DNA from: RGIG3701 sp964438515
GTDB taxonomy: Bacteria > Planctomycetota > Planctomycetia > Pirellulales > Thermoguttaceae
Reading direction: 5' to 3'
NCBI GenBank assembly: GCA_964438515.1
Contig: CAYTLK010000012.1
Location: forward strand, 1-64,000
DNA: 64,000 nucleotides
The stretch's first letter is position 1; every line of letters begins with the position of its first letter. Positions 18,569 through 25,938 of this stretch are shown one piece after another. Under the pieces are notes generated by a model. It saw nothing but the letters and a program-made list of their open reading frames with translations, had not been told where the DNA came from and searched no databases. Both the position numbers and the translations under genes were made by a program.

Positions 18569-18597
18569 TTGACAGAGCCTGAAGGAGGTGCTATAAT
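18569..18597 (+). promoter_or_regulatory. Consensus sigma-70-type promoter
   Basis: TTGACA at 18569-18574 and TATAAT at 18592-18597 match the consensus exactly with the ideal 17-nt spacer. Transcription would begin near 18604, reading through repeat A copy 2 toward the gene at 18898. Confidence 0.85.
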
Positions 18598-18636
18598 AAA
18601 ATCGTGAATGGATCGACCAACACCTGGAAAGTAAAT

Positions 18637-18743
18637 TATACTAAACACTATTTTGAATTTCAGTTTTTCCTGTCTGCCGTTGGAGCTGCACATCACGGCT
18701 CCCGAAGTCTTTGTGAAAACTGAATTTCATTGTGGGACCAGCA
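18637..18743 (+). repeat. Dispersed structured repeat family A, copy 2
   Basis: Same element as 9824-9928 (inverted) and 39925-40029. Arms GAATTTCAGTTTT and GAAAACTGAATTTC enclose a 7-bp hairpin GGAGCTG / CGGCTCC; ends with ATTGTGGGACCAGCA. It begins 39 nt downstream of the -10 box at 18592-18597. Confidence 0.88.
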
Positions 18744-18770
18744 AACGAACGGCTAAAGGAGCAAAATCGC

Positions 18771-18816
18771 TTTGGAAATTCCTTCCCTTTTGCATAAAAA
18801 AGATGCGGTTTCCAAA
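18771..18816 (+). promoter_or_regulatory. Nested hairpin downstream of repeat A copy 2
   Basis: An 8-bp outer stem TTTGGAAA / TTTCCAAA encloses an inner GCAT / ATGC hairpin. It lies in the same presumptive transcript as copy 2. It is not followed by a T-run. Confidence 0.4.
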
Positions 18817-18897
18817 AGAATTCGACTCTGTTTCGGGTTGCTGCATCCTTGATTGTTGAAAATTTGTTGCTCATATTGACGCTTGTTAGGTATAATT

Positions 18898-19299
18898 ATG
18901 GAAAATGACCCCTACAGTACATATGTATTTTACGAAATGTTTGGCGACAAGTTAGATCGTTTGCGTTCCGGTTCTGAAGAAACGACACATCCCTATACGA
19001 TTCATTTTCAGGATGATGCTGGAAGAACCCTCAAAAAAATATTCATTTCAGAAGATGAGTATAAAGTAGTAAGCAAGTTGATGGAAGAAGCGGATGAACA
19101 GACAAAAAACGTGCTGAACTCCATTTTTACTAAAATTTTGATGGAGTCAATGATTAAACCAGAAAAGTGCACGAAAAAAGAAGAGAAAAAAAGTGAGGAA
19201 CTTCCTTTTTTTAATAAGGTGTTTGTTTATATGTGCCTTGCTTTTATTTTCTTTCTCTTTGTTTTAGCGGTTGCTGGCTCCTGTCGTACAGTTCCTTGA
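18898..19299 (+). CDS. Small tail-anchored membrane protein, unknown
   Basis: The protein has 133 residues: an acidic, soluble N-terminal part (ENDPYSTYVFYEMFG, then strands and helices), a Lys/Glu-rich hinge at about 97-105 and one C-terminal membrane segment (VFVYMCLAFIFFLFVLAVAG). So it is probably tail-anchored with the N-terminus in the cytoplasm. The ATG at 18898 is taken as start; an in-frame TTG at 18883 is possible but neither has a good ribosome binding site. The strong promoter at 18569 would give a leader of about 290 nt containing repeat A. The AT-richer sequence differs from its neighbours. No family was recognised. Confidence 0.6.
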   Translation: MENDPYSTYVFYEMFGDKLDRLRSGSEETTHPYTIHFQDDAGRTLKKIFISEDEYKVVSKLMEEADEQTKNVLNSIFTKILMESMIKPEKCTKKEEKKSEELPFFNKVFVYMCLAFIFFLFVLAVAGSCRTVP

Positions 19300-19386
19300 T
19301 TTTGAGTGTGAAACCGAAATCAAAATGGGAGTAATTCCCTGATTTTGAGAGTTAAAGTTTCCAATTTCCTTCAACAGGCTCCGTCT

Positions 19387-19409
19387 GTTTGAAAAACCAT
19401 TTTTCAAAC
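19387..19409 (+). terminator. Hairpin, possible terminator
   Basis: Perfect 10-bp inverted repeat GTTTGAAAAA / TTTTTCAAAC with a CCA loop, 88 nt after the stop of the small membrane protein gene. It has internal T-run but no trailing T-tract, so termination is only possible. Confidence 0.45.
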
Positions 19410-19462
19410 AACCGTTCAACCGTTCAACCCTCCAACCGTTCAATCAACCAACCCTCCAACCT
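19406..19462. repeat. Short CAACC tandem repeats
   Basis: Irregular direct repeats of CAACCGTT and CAACCCTC before the DUF1080 gene: at least seven CAACC units in 57 nt. One of several private short-repeat tracts in intergenic DNA of this window. Confidence 0.7.
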
Positions 19463-19489
19463 TTATTTATTCGAAAGAAAGGTCCCGCC

Positions 19490-20248
19490 ATGAAAAAAAG
19501 CGTTTTCCAAGTATGTTTGTTCTGTTTTTTCAGTGTTCTTGTATTTATCGGCAATTTTGCCGTTAAAACGTTCGCGGAGGATGCGGCACCAGGAATTTCC
19601 GACTGTAAAGGTGCTGAAATTCATCTTTTTGACGGAAAAACCATCAATGATTTCGATTTTTATCTTGCAGATGACGGGAAAAAAGAAGACGTTTTCCATC
19701 TGGAAGACGGAATTCTGAAGGTGTCCGGAACCCCCTTCGGCTGGCTCTCTCCTAAAGGAATTTCCGTTCGGAACTTCACGCTGAAAGTCGAGGTCCGCTA
19801 CCCTCAGAACGACCCAAAACCTAATAGCGGACTTTTTTTGCGAATCGTCGATTCCGAACCGCGTCCCGAACCGAAATTCCTCCCGCCTTGCTTCGAATGC
19901 CAGCTGCAAACTGGAAATATCGGACACCTTTTTGGATTTCACGGTCACGTACTTCGCGGTCCGGCTGACCGATACATCTATCGCGCCCGTTCGGAAAATG
20001 GAGGGAAATTTCAGGCCGAACTGCACAAACTGGTGAATTTTCAGACGAATCAAAAACCCGGAACGGAAAGCTGGAACTTGGTCGAAGTCACCTGCTATGA
20101 AGATTTGATTTTCGTACGTGTGAATGGGGTGCTTGTGAACTGGGCGCACGACGCGCTGAATGTGGAAGGAAAAATCGGTTTTCAGTCGGAAGGCGGCGAG
20201 GTGTGGTTCCGGAATGCGGTACTGTACGCGGAACCGTCCTCGAAGTAA
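19490..20248 (+). CDS. Secreted DUF1080 (3-keto-disaccharide hydrolase-type) protein
   Basis: The 252-residue protein has a signal peptide (about 1-30, ending KTFAEDA). The body is a concanavalin-like jelly roll. IHLFDGKTINDFDFYL at the start, FTLKVEVRYPQ, NSGLFLRIVD and the C-terminal GKIGFQSEGGEVWFRNA are the standard landmarks of DUF1080. Some members hydrolyse 3-keto-glycosides, and the domain is greatly expanded in planctomycetes. The ribosome binding site GAAAGG precedes the ATG by about 7 nt. It would suit the exported isomerase-fold protein encoded at 16033-16929, since the two families often act together on keto-sugars, but they are on opposite strands here. Confidence 0.88.
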   Translation: MKKSVFQVCLFCFFSVLVFIGNFAVKTFAEDAAPGISDCKGAEIHLFDGKTINDFDFYLADDGKKEDVFHLEDGILKVSGTPFGWLSPKGISVRNFTLKVEVRYPQNDPKPNSGLFLRIVDSEPRPEPKFLPPCFECQLQTGNIGHLFGFHGHVLRGPADRYIYRARSENGGKFQAELHKLVNFQTNQKPGTESWNLVEVTCYEDLIFVRVNGVLVNWAHDALNVEGKIGFQSEGGEVWFRNAVLYAEPSSK

Positions 20249-20616
20249 ATCGACGAATGGAAAAGATTTTTTGACGATAGTATTGGATGTGTCGGTTGTA
20301 TCGACGATGCTGGTGGCGTCGGCGATGTGGAAAATGACGGATAATCGTTAGAAACCATGAAATTTCCAGCAAGAATCTGTGAAACAGACGTGAAACAACG
20401 GTGAAACAGTCGCGAATTTGCTGCAAAACAACTGAAAGGGCGAAAATTTGAATCTGAACGAAACCACTTTCCCGCAATTATAAAACTTATTTCAAGAAAA
20501 TGGGGAAACTCCCCCAAATGGGGGGTTTTCTTTCTTGCATAATGTGGTAATATTAGAATCAGAGTAAATTCAATCGGAATCTTTGTTTTCATTAGGAAAG
20601 TATAAAGGGTTCAGAA
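20249..20616. other. 368-nt intergenic region with direct repeats and C/G-run hairpin
   Basis: It contains three direct repeats of 11 nt (GTGAAACAGAC, GTGAAACAACG, GTGAAACAGTC) in perfect register at 20379-20411. A hairpin CCCCC-AAAT-GGGGG (20511-20524) is followed by TTTTCTTTCTT, which may terminate plus-strand transcripts from the DUF1080 gene. The promoter of the NRDE gene is likely between 20530 and 20600 (TTGCATAATGTGGTAATATT). Confidence 0.55.
20511..20535 (+). terminator. C-run/G-run hairpin with T-rich tail
   Basis: CCCCC, loop AAAT, GGGGGG, then TTTTCTTTCTT. The same C5-AARТ-type hairpin (loop AAGT) occurs at 9295-9308 without the T-tail. Confidence 0.5.
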
Positions 20617-21411
20617 ATGGGCATAATGGCATTTCAGTACAAAACAGCGTCCGACTCCCCGATTCTAGTGGCTTACAACCGGGAAGAACGTCCGGATCGA
20701 CCGTCACAGGCTCCTCGTATTCAGTCGGGATGTCCGCGAATTATTTGCGGAATTGATCGAAAAGCAGGCGGTACATGGTTTGGAATTAATCAGCACGGGA
20801 TGTTTGCCTGTGCGATGAATCGACCTAAGCGCGATGTTCCGTTCAATCCGCGTTCTCGCGGTGTTTTGTGCCGGGAAATGCTGAACTACAACAACCCTCA
20901 AAAAGCTGCCGAGATGGTTCTGAAGGAACTGCAGACGGGAAATTATGCGGGGGTGAATTACGTTTGTGCCGATGCGAATCAAGGTTTCGTCATTTACGGC
21001 GGCGCCGAGATTTCCATGCAGGAAATTCAGCCGGGTCTGCATATGTTTTCCAATGGGCGAATGGACGATTATAATGACGAACGTCAGGAATACGTTCGAC
21101 GTCAGCTGACGCTTCAGCGTCTGGATTCTTCCGTGACGTTTCTGGCGGTGGCCAGCAAAACGTTTGCGAGAAAACCGGACACAAACGGACGTCGGGGAAT
21201 TATTCTCAGCGAGGGGGAGATTCAGACCGTTTCGAGTCTTTTGCTTTCGCTTCCGTACAAGGGTCACGGTGCCGTGCTGCAATGTACGCCGACCTCCCCT
21301 TCCGAATCGAAATATGAAGACGTTTCCGCCCTTTTGCGTCAGGTGCTTTCTACGGACCGCAACAGTGGAAAGCAGGCGGCGGCAGAAGAAGAGGACGACG
21401 ATCTTCTTTGA
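20617..21411 (+). CDS. NRDE family (Tango2-like) protein
   Basis: The 264-residue protein fits the NRDE family (transport and Golgi organisation 2 homologues) with an N-terminal nucleophile-like fold. The family motif appears as VAYNREERPDRP, i.e. N-R-E-E instead of N-R-D-E. Further landmarks are GGTWFGIN, FACAMNR and CRE...N at 80-90. The start is preceded by AAAGGG at 7 nt spacing. Family function is unsettled (lipid or heme-related proposals for eukaryotic Tango2). The C-terminus is acidic (EEEDDDLL). Its 3' end abuts the first assembly gap, and the last 20 bases of the gene are repeated after the gap. Confidence 0.82.
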   Translation: MGIMAFQYKTASDSPILVAYNREERPDRPSQAPRIQSGCPRIICGIDRKAGGTWFGINQHGMFACAMNRPKRDVPFNPRSRGVLCREMLNYNNPQKAAEMVLKELQTGNYAGVNYVCADANQGFVIYGGAEISMQEIQPGLHMFSNGRMDDYNDERQEYVRRQLTLQRLDSSVTFLAVASKTFARKPDTNGRRGIILSEGEIQTVSSLLLSLPYKGHGAVLQCTPTSPSESKYEDVSALLRQVLSTDRNSGKQAAAEEEDDDLL

Positions 21412-21601
21412 TTTTTGCACATGTTCCACGCATGTTTGTTTGACGTNNNNNNNNNNNNNNNNNNNNNNNNNNNNNNNNNNNNNNNNNNNNNNNNNNNNNN
21501 NNNNNNNNNNNNNNNNNNNNNNNNNNNNNNNNNNNNNNNNNNNNNNAGGACGACGATCTTCTTTGATTTTTGCACATGTTCCACGCATGTTTGTTTGACG
21601 T
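21392..21601. other. Scaffold gap of 100 N flanked by an identical 55-nt sequence
   Basis: Bases 21392-21446 and 21547-21601 are identical over exactly 55 nt, with 100 N between (21447-21546). This is what remains when two contigs overlapping by k-1 or k bases are joined with a nominal gap. The true genome most likely has one copy and no gap. It spans the end of the NRDE gene and the intergenic space before 21641. Confidence 0.9.
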
Positions 21602-21640
21602 AAGTTACGAAAATTTCAGGCTTTAACCCCTTCGAATAAA

Positions 21641-22366
21641 ATGGAATCCGCAAAAAACATCAACCTTATTTTGGCCACGCTTCATCGAATGCACCGACAG
21701 TTTTCTGATTTGATGGATCAGGTAAATGCGGACATCCGAAAGCGAAAAGCGATGGAAAGTCGGCTCGTAGAAATGAAACAGCAGCAAGATGAGGCTCTGA
21801 AACGGATTTTGAATCAGCGAATTTTGCTCGATACGAAGCAGGCGCAGCTTGAAAATAATGAAAAAAATATCGAACGGAACAAAAAACAGCTGAATGAATC
21901 GAAAAACGAAAAAGATTTCCGTACCTTTCAGGATCGAATTGCGGCAGCCGTCGCGGCAGACGGTGTTCTTTCGGATGAAATTCTGGAAGGTCTCGATTTT
22001 CTCGATACTCTGAAAGCGGAAGGAGATTCTGCAAGAAACAATCTGAAAAATGGAGAACAACTTCTTGAAGAAATGAACTCCCAAATCGAGAAAAACAAAG
22101 AATGGGCCGAGTCTGAAATTCGTAGAATTAAAGTTGATTTTCGTAAAGAAGAATCTCTGCTTCAGGGAGATTATTTGACCGCCTATCAGCGCGTTTTCAA
22201 AGTGTTGCGATTCGATTCTCTGGCTCCGCTCAGCGGAAAAAGCTGTTCCGGCTGTCACACTTCGATTCCATTGGAGCAAATTGCGCGAGTTTCTTCCTGC
22301 ACCGCTCCGGTCGTATGTTCAAGTTGCGGTCGAATCCTGTTTTTGCCGGAAAACTATCATATGTAA
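21641..22366 (+). CDS. Coiled-coil protein with C4-type zinc ribbon
   Basis: The 241-residue protein has a long helical coiled coil (about 15-185, rich in Glu, Lys, Gln). A C-terminal zinc ribbon with C-x2-C ... C-x2-C (CSGCHTSIP and VCSSCGRIL) follows. This is the architecture of the COG1579/zf-RING_7 family, found in nearly all bacteria and often linked to nucleic acid or RNA metabolism without a firm function. No strong ribosome binding site is seen. It is monocistronic, ended by a strong terminator 15 nt after the stop. Confidence 0.88.
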   Translation: MESAKNINLILATLHRMHRQFSDLMDQVNADIRKRKAMESRLVEMKQQQDEALKRILNQRILLDTKQAQLENNEKNIERNKKQLNESKNEKDFRTFQDRIAAAVAADGVLSDEILEGLDFLDTLKAEGDSARNNLKNGEQLLEEMNSQIEKNKEWAESEIRRIKVDFRKEESLLQGDYLTAYQRVFKVLRFDSLAPLSGKSCSGCHTSIPLEQIARVSSCTAPVVCSSCGRILFLPENYHM

Positions 22367-22380
22367 ATCGCTGTTTTTGT

Positions 22381-22416
22381 CGAACATTCTGATTTTGTCG
22401 TCAGAATGTTCGTTTT
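22381..22416 (+). terminator. Strong Rho-independent terminator
   Basis: A perfect 12-bp stem CGAACATTCTGA / TCAGAATGTTCG with an 8-nt loop is followed by TTTTC, directly after the zinc-ribbon gene. Confidence 0.9.
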
Positions 22417-22596
22417 CTGCAAATAAAAAAGCAGAAAATCTCTTTTCAGAGTGTTTCTGCTTTGAATTTTGTTCAGATAGAATTTTAATTCTCTGCATTT
22501 TCTGTAGGTCGTTTTTACACGAACGAGCATCCAAGGCGGAACAACAATTTCAGGTGACTCAGGTATAAATCAATCAAAAATCCTAGGATTTTGAAT

Positions 22597-22848
22597 TTAA
22601 TGCTGTGAAAGTTCTGCGCGGGAAAGAATTCCGGATTTCTGGAGATTGCTCTCAAGTTTATGCATGACACAATTTACCGATATATCGTCTTCATCTGTGT
22701 CCCAGATGGAATCGTAATTGTTTTCCTGTGCGACAAAACGTCCGTGGCAGTGCTGACACGTGAGCGTCATTCCCAAATACCGCACTTGAACGCAAAGTTT
22801 TCGTCCACATGTAGGACAAGTTTGCACAAAAGAAGTTTCAGAATCCAT
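22597..22848 (-). CDS. Small zinc-ribbon protein, 83 residues
   Basis: Two CxxC knuckles (CPTCGRK at 11-17 and CQHCHGR at 31-37) form a single zinc ribbon in the first 40 residues. An acidic stretch (DTDEDD) and a helical tail follow. Planctomycetes have many short proteins with this ribbon, alone or fused to larger domains. The start has a good ribosome binding site (AAGGAGAAAAAC). It is monocistronic on minus, with converging zinc-ribbon genes on its 3' side. The role could be nucleic acid or protein binding; it is unknown. Confidence 0.75.
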   Translation of the reverse strand: MDSETSFVQTCPTCGRKLCVQVRYLGMTLTCQHCHGRFVAQENNYDSIWDTDEDDISVNCVMHKLESNLQKSGILSRAELSQH

Positions 22849-23375
22849 GTTTTTCTCCTTAAAGTTCCGTTTGAGTTTAGCCCAAACCGCTTAAATACAC
22901 ATAAAAACAAGGTAAAATTAACAAACAACGGGTTTCATCGAAGCCTTCTGCAGCCTGAAGGGTTCAATGAGTGGTGAAAAGTTCTTTCTATTCATTATAT
23001 CGGTGAAAAAAATGTACCCCCATCTCGCACCGATAGGTCTGGGCTGCAACCGTGAGTTCTCAAAAAACCTCAACAAGAATGATTTTACCACACTTGGGAT
23101 ATTTTTCAAGCCCTCCCCCAAATTCTTAAAAAAAGATTTTTCTGAACATAATTTCATCCCCAAACGTTTTAAGTGCTTATTCCACGCAATCATATCGGCA
23201 AAATTGCCGTTTAAAATTTTTTAAATTAAAAAATTATTTAAAAATATTTAAAAATTTTAAAAAAAGAGAAAAATAATTTAAACAATATGGAGAATTTGGG
23301 TGGTTTGAAAGGGTGGGTGCTTCAGGATTAAAGTTCTTTCTCGAATATTTTTTGACGCTCTCGAAAAACTCATCC
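22849..23375. other. 527-nt AT-rich intergenic region
   Basis: No convincing ORF. A 7-bp inverted repeat ATCGGTG / CACCGAT spans 22999-23034. Positions 23215-23285 are almost pure A/T with runs such as AAATATTTAAAAATTTT, which is bent-DNA-like. The promoter of the zinc-ribbon gene lies somewhere in the left half. Confidence 0.5.
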
Positions 23376-25370
23376 TTAAATTATCTCGGAGATAAAATTG
23401 TCCGACAGACTTAGCCGCCGGAGAATTTCTTCCTGAATTTTCGGAAGAAGCTCCCACCGGACGCCCCGCAAAGTAGGATGAAACTCGTAAATCAGTTCCA
23501 AATCGTTCCACCCGTAAGCCGAAAGCACCTCGGAATCATTCTGATGATGCAATTCGCGCAACTTTCGAATATCGTCCGAATTCTCCTGAGGCGAATGAAA
23601 CCAGTTATAAAGTTCCGTCAGCGATTTTTGCCGCATTCGACAGTATTCTGCACGGTATTCGAATAATTCAAACGTCGTGTTGAATCGGTGTGGAAACGGA
23701 AACGTATAAAAACAGTCGGTGGGTGAGTAACGCATTTCGTTCCCCAACGAACTCGTTGTTTCTCGCACCCAAATTTCATGAATGCTGCTGTTCAGTATCG
23801 CTTGGAATTTACGGGATTCCGTTGGAAAAAGAACGGTCGATTCGGAATAAATATTTGCAGCGGGGACACGTGTTGGGCAGAGAAATTTTGCGTGCCGCGT
23901 CTGAATCAAAACCTCTTTTAATTGATTGTTTTGTATGATTTTCGTAAACGTTGGACGTTTATCCCCAAATAACCACCAGTTTTCACGATGTGCTTTCCTT
24001 CTTGCGGCGAGCCGAGTCGGCAAAACCCGCTCGCGAACGATTTCGAGCGCCAGTGGAAATTCTTCCGCGTGTTCCAGCGTCCAATCGTGAAAAAAAATGA
24101 CGAATCTTCGAGGCGTCATCCGCATTGGATCCGTCGATGAAAAAACATCATCTCCCGTAAAATACGGCACAATAACCTCTTTATACTTTTCATCCGCCTC
24201 CCACAGACGAAACGCTTCGGAGGGTGTTAAAATAAATCCTTTTGCGGCCAAAACGTACCCCTGAAAACAGTACGATTCATTTTTCGGAAAAATCCGTGAT
24301 GTTTTTTTTGTATCCAGATGTTTCAACGATGCGTAAATTTCCGCGACTTGATTTCCGTACAACACTTTCTTCAAATTCATAGGAGTTTTGCGCGCATTTT
24401 CCTCGCCGAATTCCGGAAAAAACAAATGAAGAAGCGTCACTTGAACTGCCGCGTCTCCCGTCCAGGCGCAAGTTTCTACGTTGTAAATCACCGCCCCGTT
24501 CGCAAGAAGCACATCAAGCCCCGTGCGCCGCGAGTCGCCTTCCGCAATCGTATTCGTAGTGATGAATCCGCACGCGCCGCCGGGCCGCACAATCCGTTCC
24601 GCCAATCGAAGAAAATAAGCGCACAAATCTGCGTTTCCGCTTCCGTCCTGCGTGAATTCTTGCGTCAAATAGCGGAAATACGCGTCTCCAAACATTCTTC
24701 GAATTTTCCTCCCCCCTAAAAACGGAGGGTTTCCGATCACTAAATCGAATTTTTGTACGAAACTATCATGAGAGTTTTGATTTTCGTATTTATTGTTGTT
24801 TTTTAAATCAAACGGTTTCCAAAGTTTCAGCGAGTCGGCGCAAAGTATGTGTTCCTCCAACGTCGAAAATATCGTGGAACGATCGTCTAAATTTTGGGAT
24901 TTTTCGGATTTTTCGTCTATAAATGCAATTTTGCGCAAAACCTGACGCGTAATTTCGACGGCTTCCGCATCCAAGTCGGACCCAAAAAGACAGTTTTTTA
25001 CGATCTGTGGGGTGATTTCAGCCGCATTTTCTCCTTGTTCCGCAAGAAAAACCGTGAGCTGAACGCAAGTTTCCAAAAGAAAAATTCCGGCGCCGACGGC
25101 GGGGTCGTACACACGCAGCGCCAGCACTTCTTCCCGCGTTTTCGGCGACCCATCTTCATGATAGAGCAACGGTTTAAGTGCTGTTTTTACGACTCGGGAA
25201 GCCATTTCGACCGGCGTGTAGTGCGAGCCGATTGGGGATTTTGAGGTTGGTGAAGAGGAACATGAAAGGGCGGAAGAACGAAGGCGCTGTTCATAGGCGT
25301 AACCGATTTCCGCCAGATGATTCCTTTTTTCCTCAAGCAGCTGCAGCTGGCACAGCGTTGTTTCGTTCAT
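23376..25370 (-). CDS. Adenine-specific DNA methyltransferase (Eco57I/TaqI type), solitary
   Basis: This 664-residue class-gamma-like N6-adenine methylase transfers a methyl group from SAM to DNA. The catalytic motif IV is GNPPFLGG, and the SAM-binding motif I lies in VYDPAVGAGIFLLET. The HYTP motif (GSHYTPVEMA) marks the N-terminal helical part. The last 350 residues resemble a TaqI-like target-recognition domain. The ATG at 25370 overlaps the stop of the DUF486 gene (ATGA), which decides the start over a longer in-frame extension. No restriction endonuclease domain or partner gene is nearby. Options are a solitary regulatory methylase, a fused type IIG enzyme lacking its nuclease, or an orphan remnant. 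Confidence 0.85.
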   Translation of the reverse strand: MNETTLCQLQLLEEKRNHLAEIGYAYEQRLRSSALSCSSSPTSKSPIGSHYTPVEMASRVVKTALKPLLYHEDGSPKTREEVLALRVYDPAVGAGIFLLETCVQLTVFLAEQGENAAEITPQIVKNCLFGSDLDAEAVEITRQVLRKIAFIDEKSEKSQNLDDRSTIFSTLEEHILCADSLKLWKPFDLKNNNKYENQNSHDSFVQKFDLVIGNPPFLGGRKIRRMFGDAYFRYLTQEFTQDGSGNADLCAYFLRLAERIVRPGGACGFITTNTIAEGDSRRTGLDVLLANGAVIYNVETCAWTGDAAVQVTLLHLFFPEFGEENARKTPMNLKKVLYGNQVAEIYASLKHLDTKKTSRIFPKNESYCFQGYVLAAKGFILTPSEAFRLWEADEKYKEVIVPYFTGDDVFSSTDPMRMTPRRFVIFFHDWTLEHAEEFPLALEIVRERVLPTRLAARRKAHRENWWLFGDKRPTFTKIIQNNQLKEVLIQTRHAKFLCPTRVPAANIYSESTVLFPTESRKFQAILNSSIHEIWVRETTSSLGNEMRYSPTDCFYTFPFPHRFNTTFELFEYRAEYCRMRQKSLTELYNWFHSPQENSDDIRKLRELHHQNDSEVLSAYGWNDLELIYEFHPTLRGVRWELLPKIQEEILRRLSLSDNFISEII

Positions 25371-25720
25371 GAAACCACCATACGGTCTCGAAAAATGAAG
25401 AAGAGCGCTCCCACGATGCAGAGCGCCGCCCACAAATAGTTCCATGTCAGCGGACGGTGCATGTAGAAAACGAGAAAGGGCACAAAAACGCTTAAACTCA
25501 CAACTTCCTGTATGATTTTCAACTGCGGAAGCGTCAGAAACTGATTTCCGAGTCGATTTGCAGGAATCATGAGTGAGTATTCAAAAAATGCGATGCACCA
25601 CGACAGCACAATCACCTGCAAAAGCGGCGCACACTGCTGATTTTTCAAATGCGAGTACCACGCAAACGACATAAATGTGTTGGAACACACAAGCAAAAAA
25701 ATAACTTGCGCAAGTTTCAT
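25367..25720 (-). CDS. DUF486 (DMT-like) small membrane protein
   Basis: The 117-residue protein has four hydrophobic helices and the DUF486 pattern FAWYSHLK, AFFEYSLMIPANRLG and LKIIQEVVSLSVF. The family belongs to the drug/metabolite transporter superfamily and is usually monogenic. Its stop overlaps the start of the DNA methylase by 4 nt, so both are read from one mRNA, an odd pairing. Substrate unknown. Confidence 0.88.
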   Translation of the reverse strand: MKLAQVIFLLVCSNTFMSFAWYSHLKNQQCAPLLQVIVLSWCIAFFEYSLMIPANRLGNQFLTLPQLKIIQEVVSLSVFVPFLVFYMHRPLTWNYLWAALCIVGALFFIFRDRMVVS

Positions 25721-25818
25721 ATAAATAGATGTTCAAAAATAGTTTAAAACGTCTTGATATTAGTTTTTAAAGGAAGTTCTAAAAACCTCAGATTTGAAAA
25801 TTTTTGAAAAAACGTTCA

Positions 25819-25920
25819 ATGTTTTTTTTCGCACAGTGGCGGTGTTTCCACCCTAACGGGAGGAAACATGAGCGCTCCCGTACTGTCGTAACGGTCGTGG
25901 GGAAAAAACATTTTGAATGT
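25819..25920 (+). repeat. Dispersed repeat family B, copy 1
   Basis: The 85-nt core 25836-25920 is identical to 48950-49034 except at six positions, with no indels. Its ends carry an imperfect inverted repeat (AATGTTTTTT at 25819-25828 and AAAAAACATT at 25904-25913). As plus-strand RNA, TGTTTC (25843-25848) pairs with GAAACA (25863-25868). CGGGAG (25857-25862) pairs with CTCCCG (25875-25880), so the two stems interleave as an H-type pseudoknot. All six differences between copies fall outside these stems. Confidence 0.85.
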
Positions 25921-25938
25921 GTTTACTGCTTGCGATTT

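Larger units (their letters stand above)
18281..18897. other. 617-nt intergenic region: short tandem repeats, promoter and repeat A copy 2
   Basis: From left: the GH99-like gene's upstream region; a tandem repeat of TTGAAGCCTT with period 10 at 18427-18454 (TTGAAGCC recurs at 18467); a GAATTTGAATCTGAATTCG-rich stretch; a consensus promoter (18569-18597); repeat A copy 2; a nested hairpin (18771-18816); and the start of the next gene. The small ORF at 18653-18859 falls inside repeat A and is not considered a gene. Confidence 0.7.

Noticed and set aside
18653..18859. Small plus ORF sharing the peptide FVKTEFHCGTS with ORF 39966-40211
   Set aside because: The shared peptide is only the translation of repeat A; outside the repeat the two ORFs are unrelated, copy 1 has no matching ORF start, and changes between copies follow base pairing rather than codon third positions.
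20379..20411. Possible CRISPR array or origin iterons
   Set aside because: The three 11-nt repeats are directly adjacent without spacers, and there are no cas or replication initiator genes nearby.
22281..22568. 95-residue plus ORF over the terminator at 22381
   Set aside because: It overlaps the zinc-ribbon gene in another frame and crosses a strong terminator.
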